Part shown: positions 63,684-64,000 of the stretch, in pieces | How the letters are laid out: each line of letters begins with the position of its first letter | Numbering within the stretch: the first letter of the stretch is position 1 | DNA from: Roseiarcus sp963816065 | GTDB lineage: Bacteria > Pseudomonadota > Alphaproteobacteria > Rhizobiales > Beijerinckiaceae | Direction: 5' to 3' | DNA length: 64,000 nt | NCBI GenBank assembly: GCA_963816065.1 | Contig: CAWFJG010000007.1 | Location: forward strand, 124,001-188,000 | Made by a program: the position numbers and the translations under genes | The notes under the pieces: model-generated | The model's database searches: none | What the model was told of the DNA's origin: nothing | The model's input: the letters and a program-made list of their open reading frames with translations, nothing else

Positions 63684-64000
63684 TTGCAGGACATCATCCC
63701 CATCCTCGCCGTGTTTGCGGCGCTGCTCGTCCTGGTGGCGCTGAGCCAGCCGGTCGCCGAGCGGTTGCGGCTCGCTCCGGTCGTTCTGCTCGCCGCGATC
63801 GGCACGGCGATCGGCGCCATCTCGACCTTCCTGACCCACGAGCATCTTTCCGAACAAGCAGCCGAGGTGGCCCGGCTGTTCGCCGACCTCCCGATCGGAT
63901 CGGAGGTGTTCATCTACGTCTTCCTGCCGCTGCTGATTTTCGAGGCGGCGATGACGACCGACGTCCGGCGCGTTCTCGATGACGCTGCGCCGATCCTGGT
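63684..64000 (+). CDS. CPA1-type Na+/H+ antiporter, N-terminal part (cut by window end)
   Basis: From TTG 63684, GGGAG lies 5 bases upstream. The visible 105 residues begin LQDIIPILAVFAALLVLVAL, then SQPVAERLRLAPVVLLAAIG and VFIYVFLPLLIFEAAMTTDV: three or four membrane segments with the FLPLLIFEAA motif of monovalent cation:proton antiporter-1 proteins. Exchanges Na+ or K+ for H+ at the inner membrane. The rest lies beyond the window. Confidence 0.8.
   Translation, partial: MQDIIPILAVFAALLVLVALSQPVAERLRLAPVVLLAAIGTAIGAISTFLTHEHLSEQAAEVARLFADLPIGSEVFIYVFLPLLIFEAAMTTDVRRVLDDAAPIL

Overview
The window is GC-rich DNA from an alphaproteobacterium, most likely of the order Hyphomicrobiales (Rhizobiales). 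This is inferred from gene content and order: purM-purN-ppk-ppx divergent from a perM-hdaA cluster, an aapQMP-type amino-acid ABC transporter, a sufBCDS-sufT cluster, and bluB. No rRNA or tRNA was seen, so genus cannot be fixed.

Layout. (1) About 1-12 kb is the late end of a prophage or prophage-like element, read on the + strand: tail-type proteins (several with Sec signal peptides), a terminator, an N-acetylmuramoyl-L-alanine amidase endolysin, a holin-like peptide, a lipoprotein and small membrane proteins. Many stop/start pairs overlap by 4 bases. The three longest tail-type genes are broken by frameshifts and one amber codon. (2) 12-17.5 kb: ybgC-type thioesterase, fmt, a patatin-like phospholipase, purD, then a ruined N-acylglucosamine-2-epimerase-family gene and an ISKra4-type transposase remnant. 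(3) 17.5-26.7 kb: a circularly permuted ATP-grasp/alpha-E protein coupled to a transglutaminase, a zinc-finger/FAD-monooxygenase ORF, a benE-like transporter and an aap ABC transporter without its binding protein. (4) 26.9-32.1 kb: SUF Fe-S cluster assembly. (5) 32.3-40.8 kb: polyphosphate metabolism (ppx, ppk), purine synthesis (purN, purM) and, divergently, a translationally coupled chain of CDP-alcohol phosphatidyltransferase, VOC protein, AI-2E/PerM transporter and HdaA. (6) 40.9-46.5 kb is an insertion hot spot: a broken Rieske gene, an IS701-type element carrying a passenger ORF, an ISAzo13-type element whose terminal repeat starts at the next base, and a full-length group II intron. (7) 46.8-64 kb: a molybdopterin oxidoreductase, accB-accC, a TPR lipoprotein, rpsU, a flippase-like membrane protein, a DUF1254/DUF1214 protein, an epoxide-hydrolase-like protein, a metallophosphoesterase, a sirtuin, a HicA/DUF1902 toxin-antitoxin pair, an RMD1 protein, bluB, a PEP-CTERM protein, a beta-carbonic anhydrase and the start of a Na+/H+ antiporter.

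A striking feature is the number of single-base frameshifts, including in housekeeping genes such as ppk. Many sit in short homopolymers, so residual sequencing indels are as likely as real decay; such genes are marked pseudogene here, with the break located. I saw no clearly undescribed system. The most interesting candidates are the secreted tail-like cassette at the left end, the passenger gene inside the IS701-type element, and a paired 77-80 base repeat near 54.8 kb.
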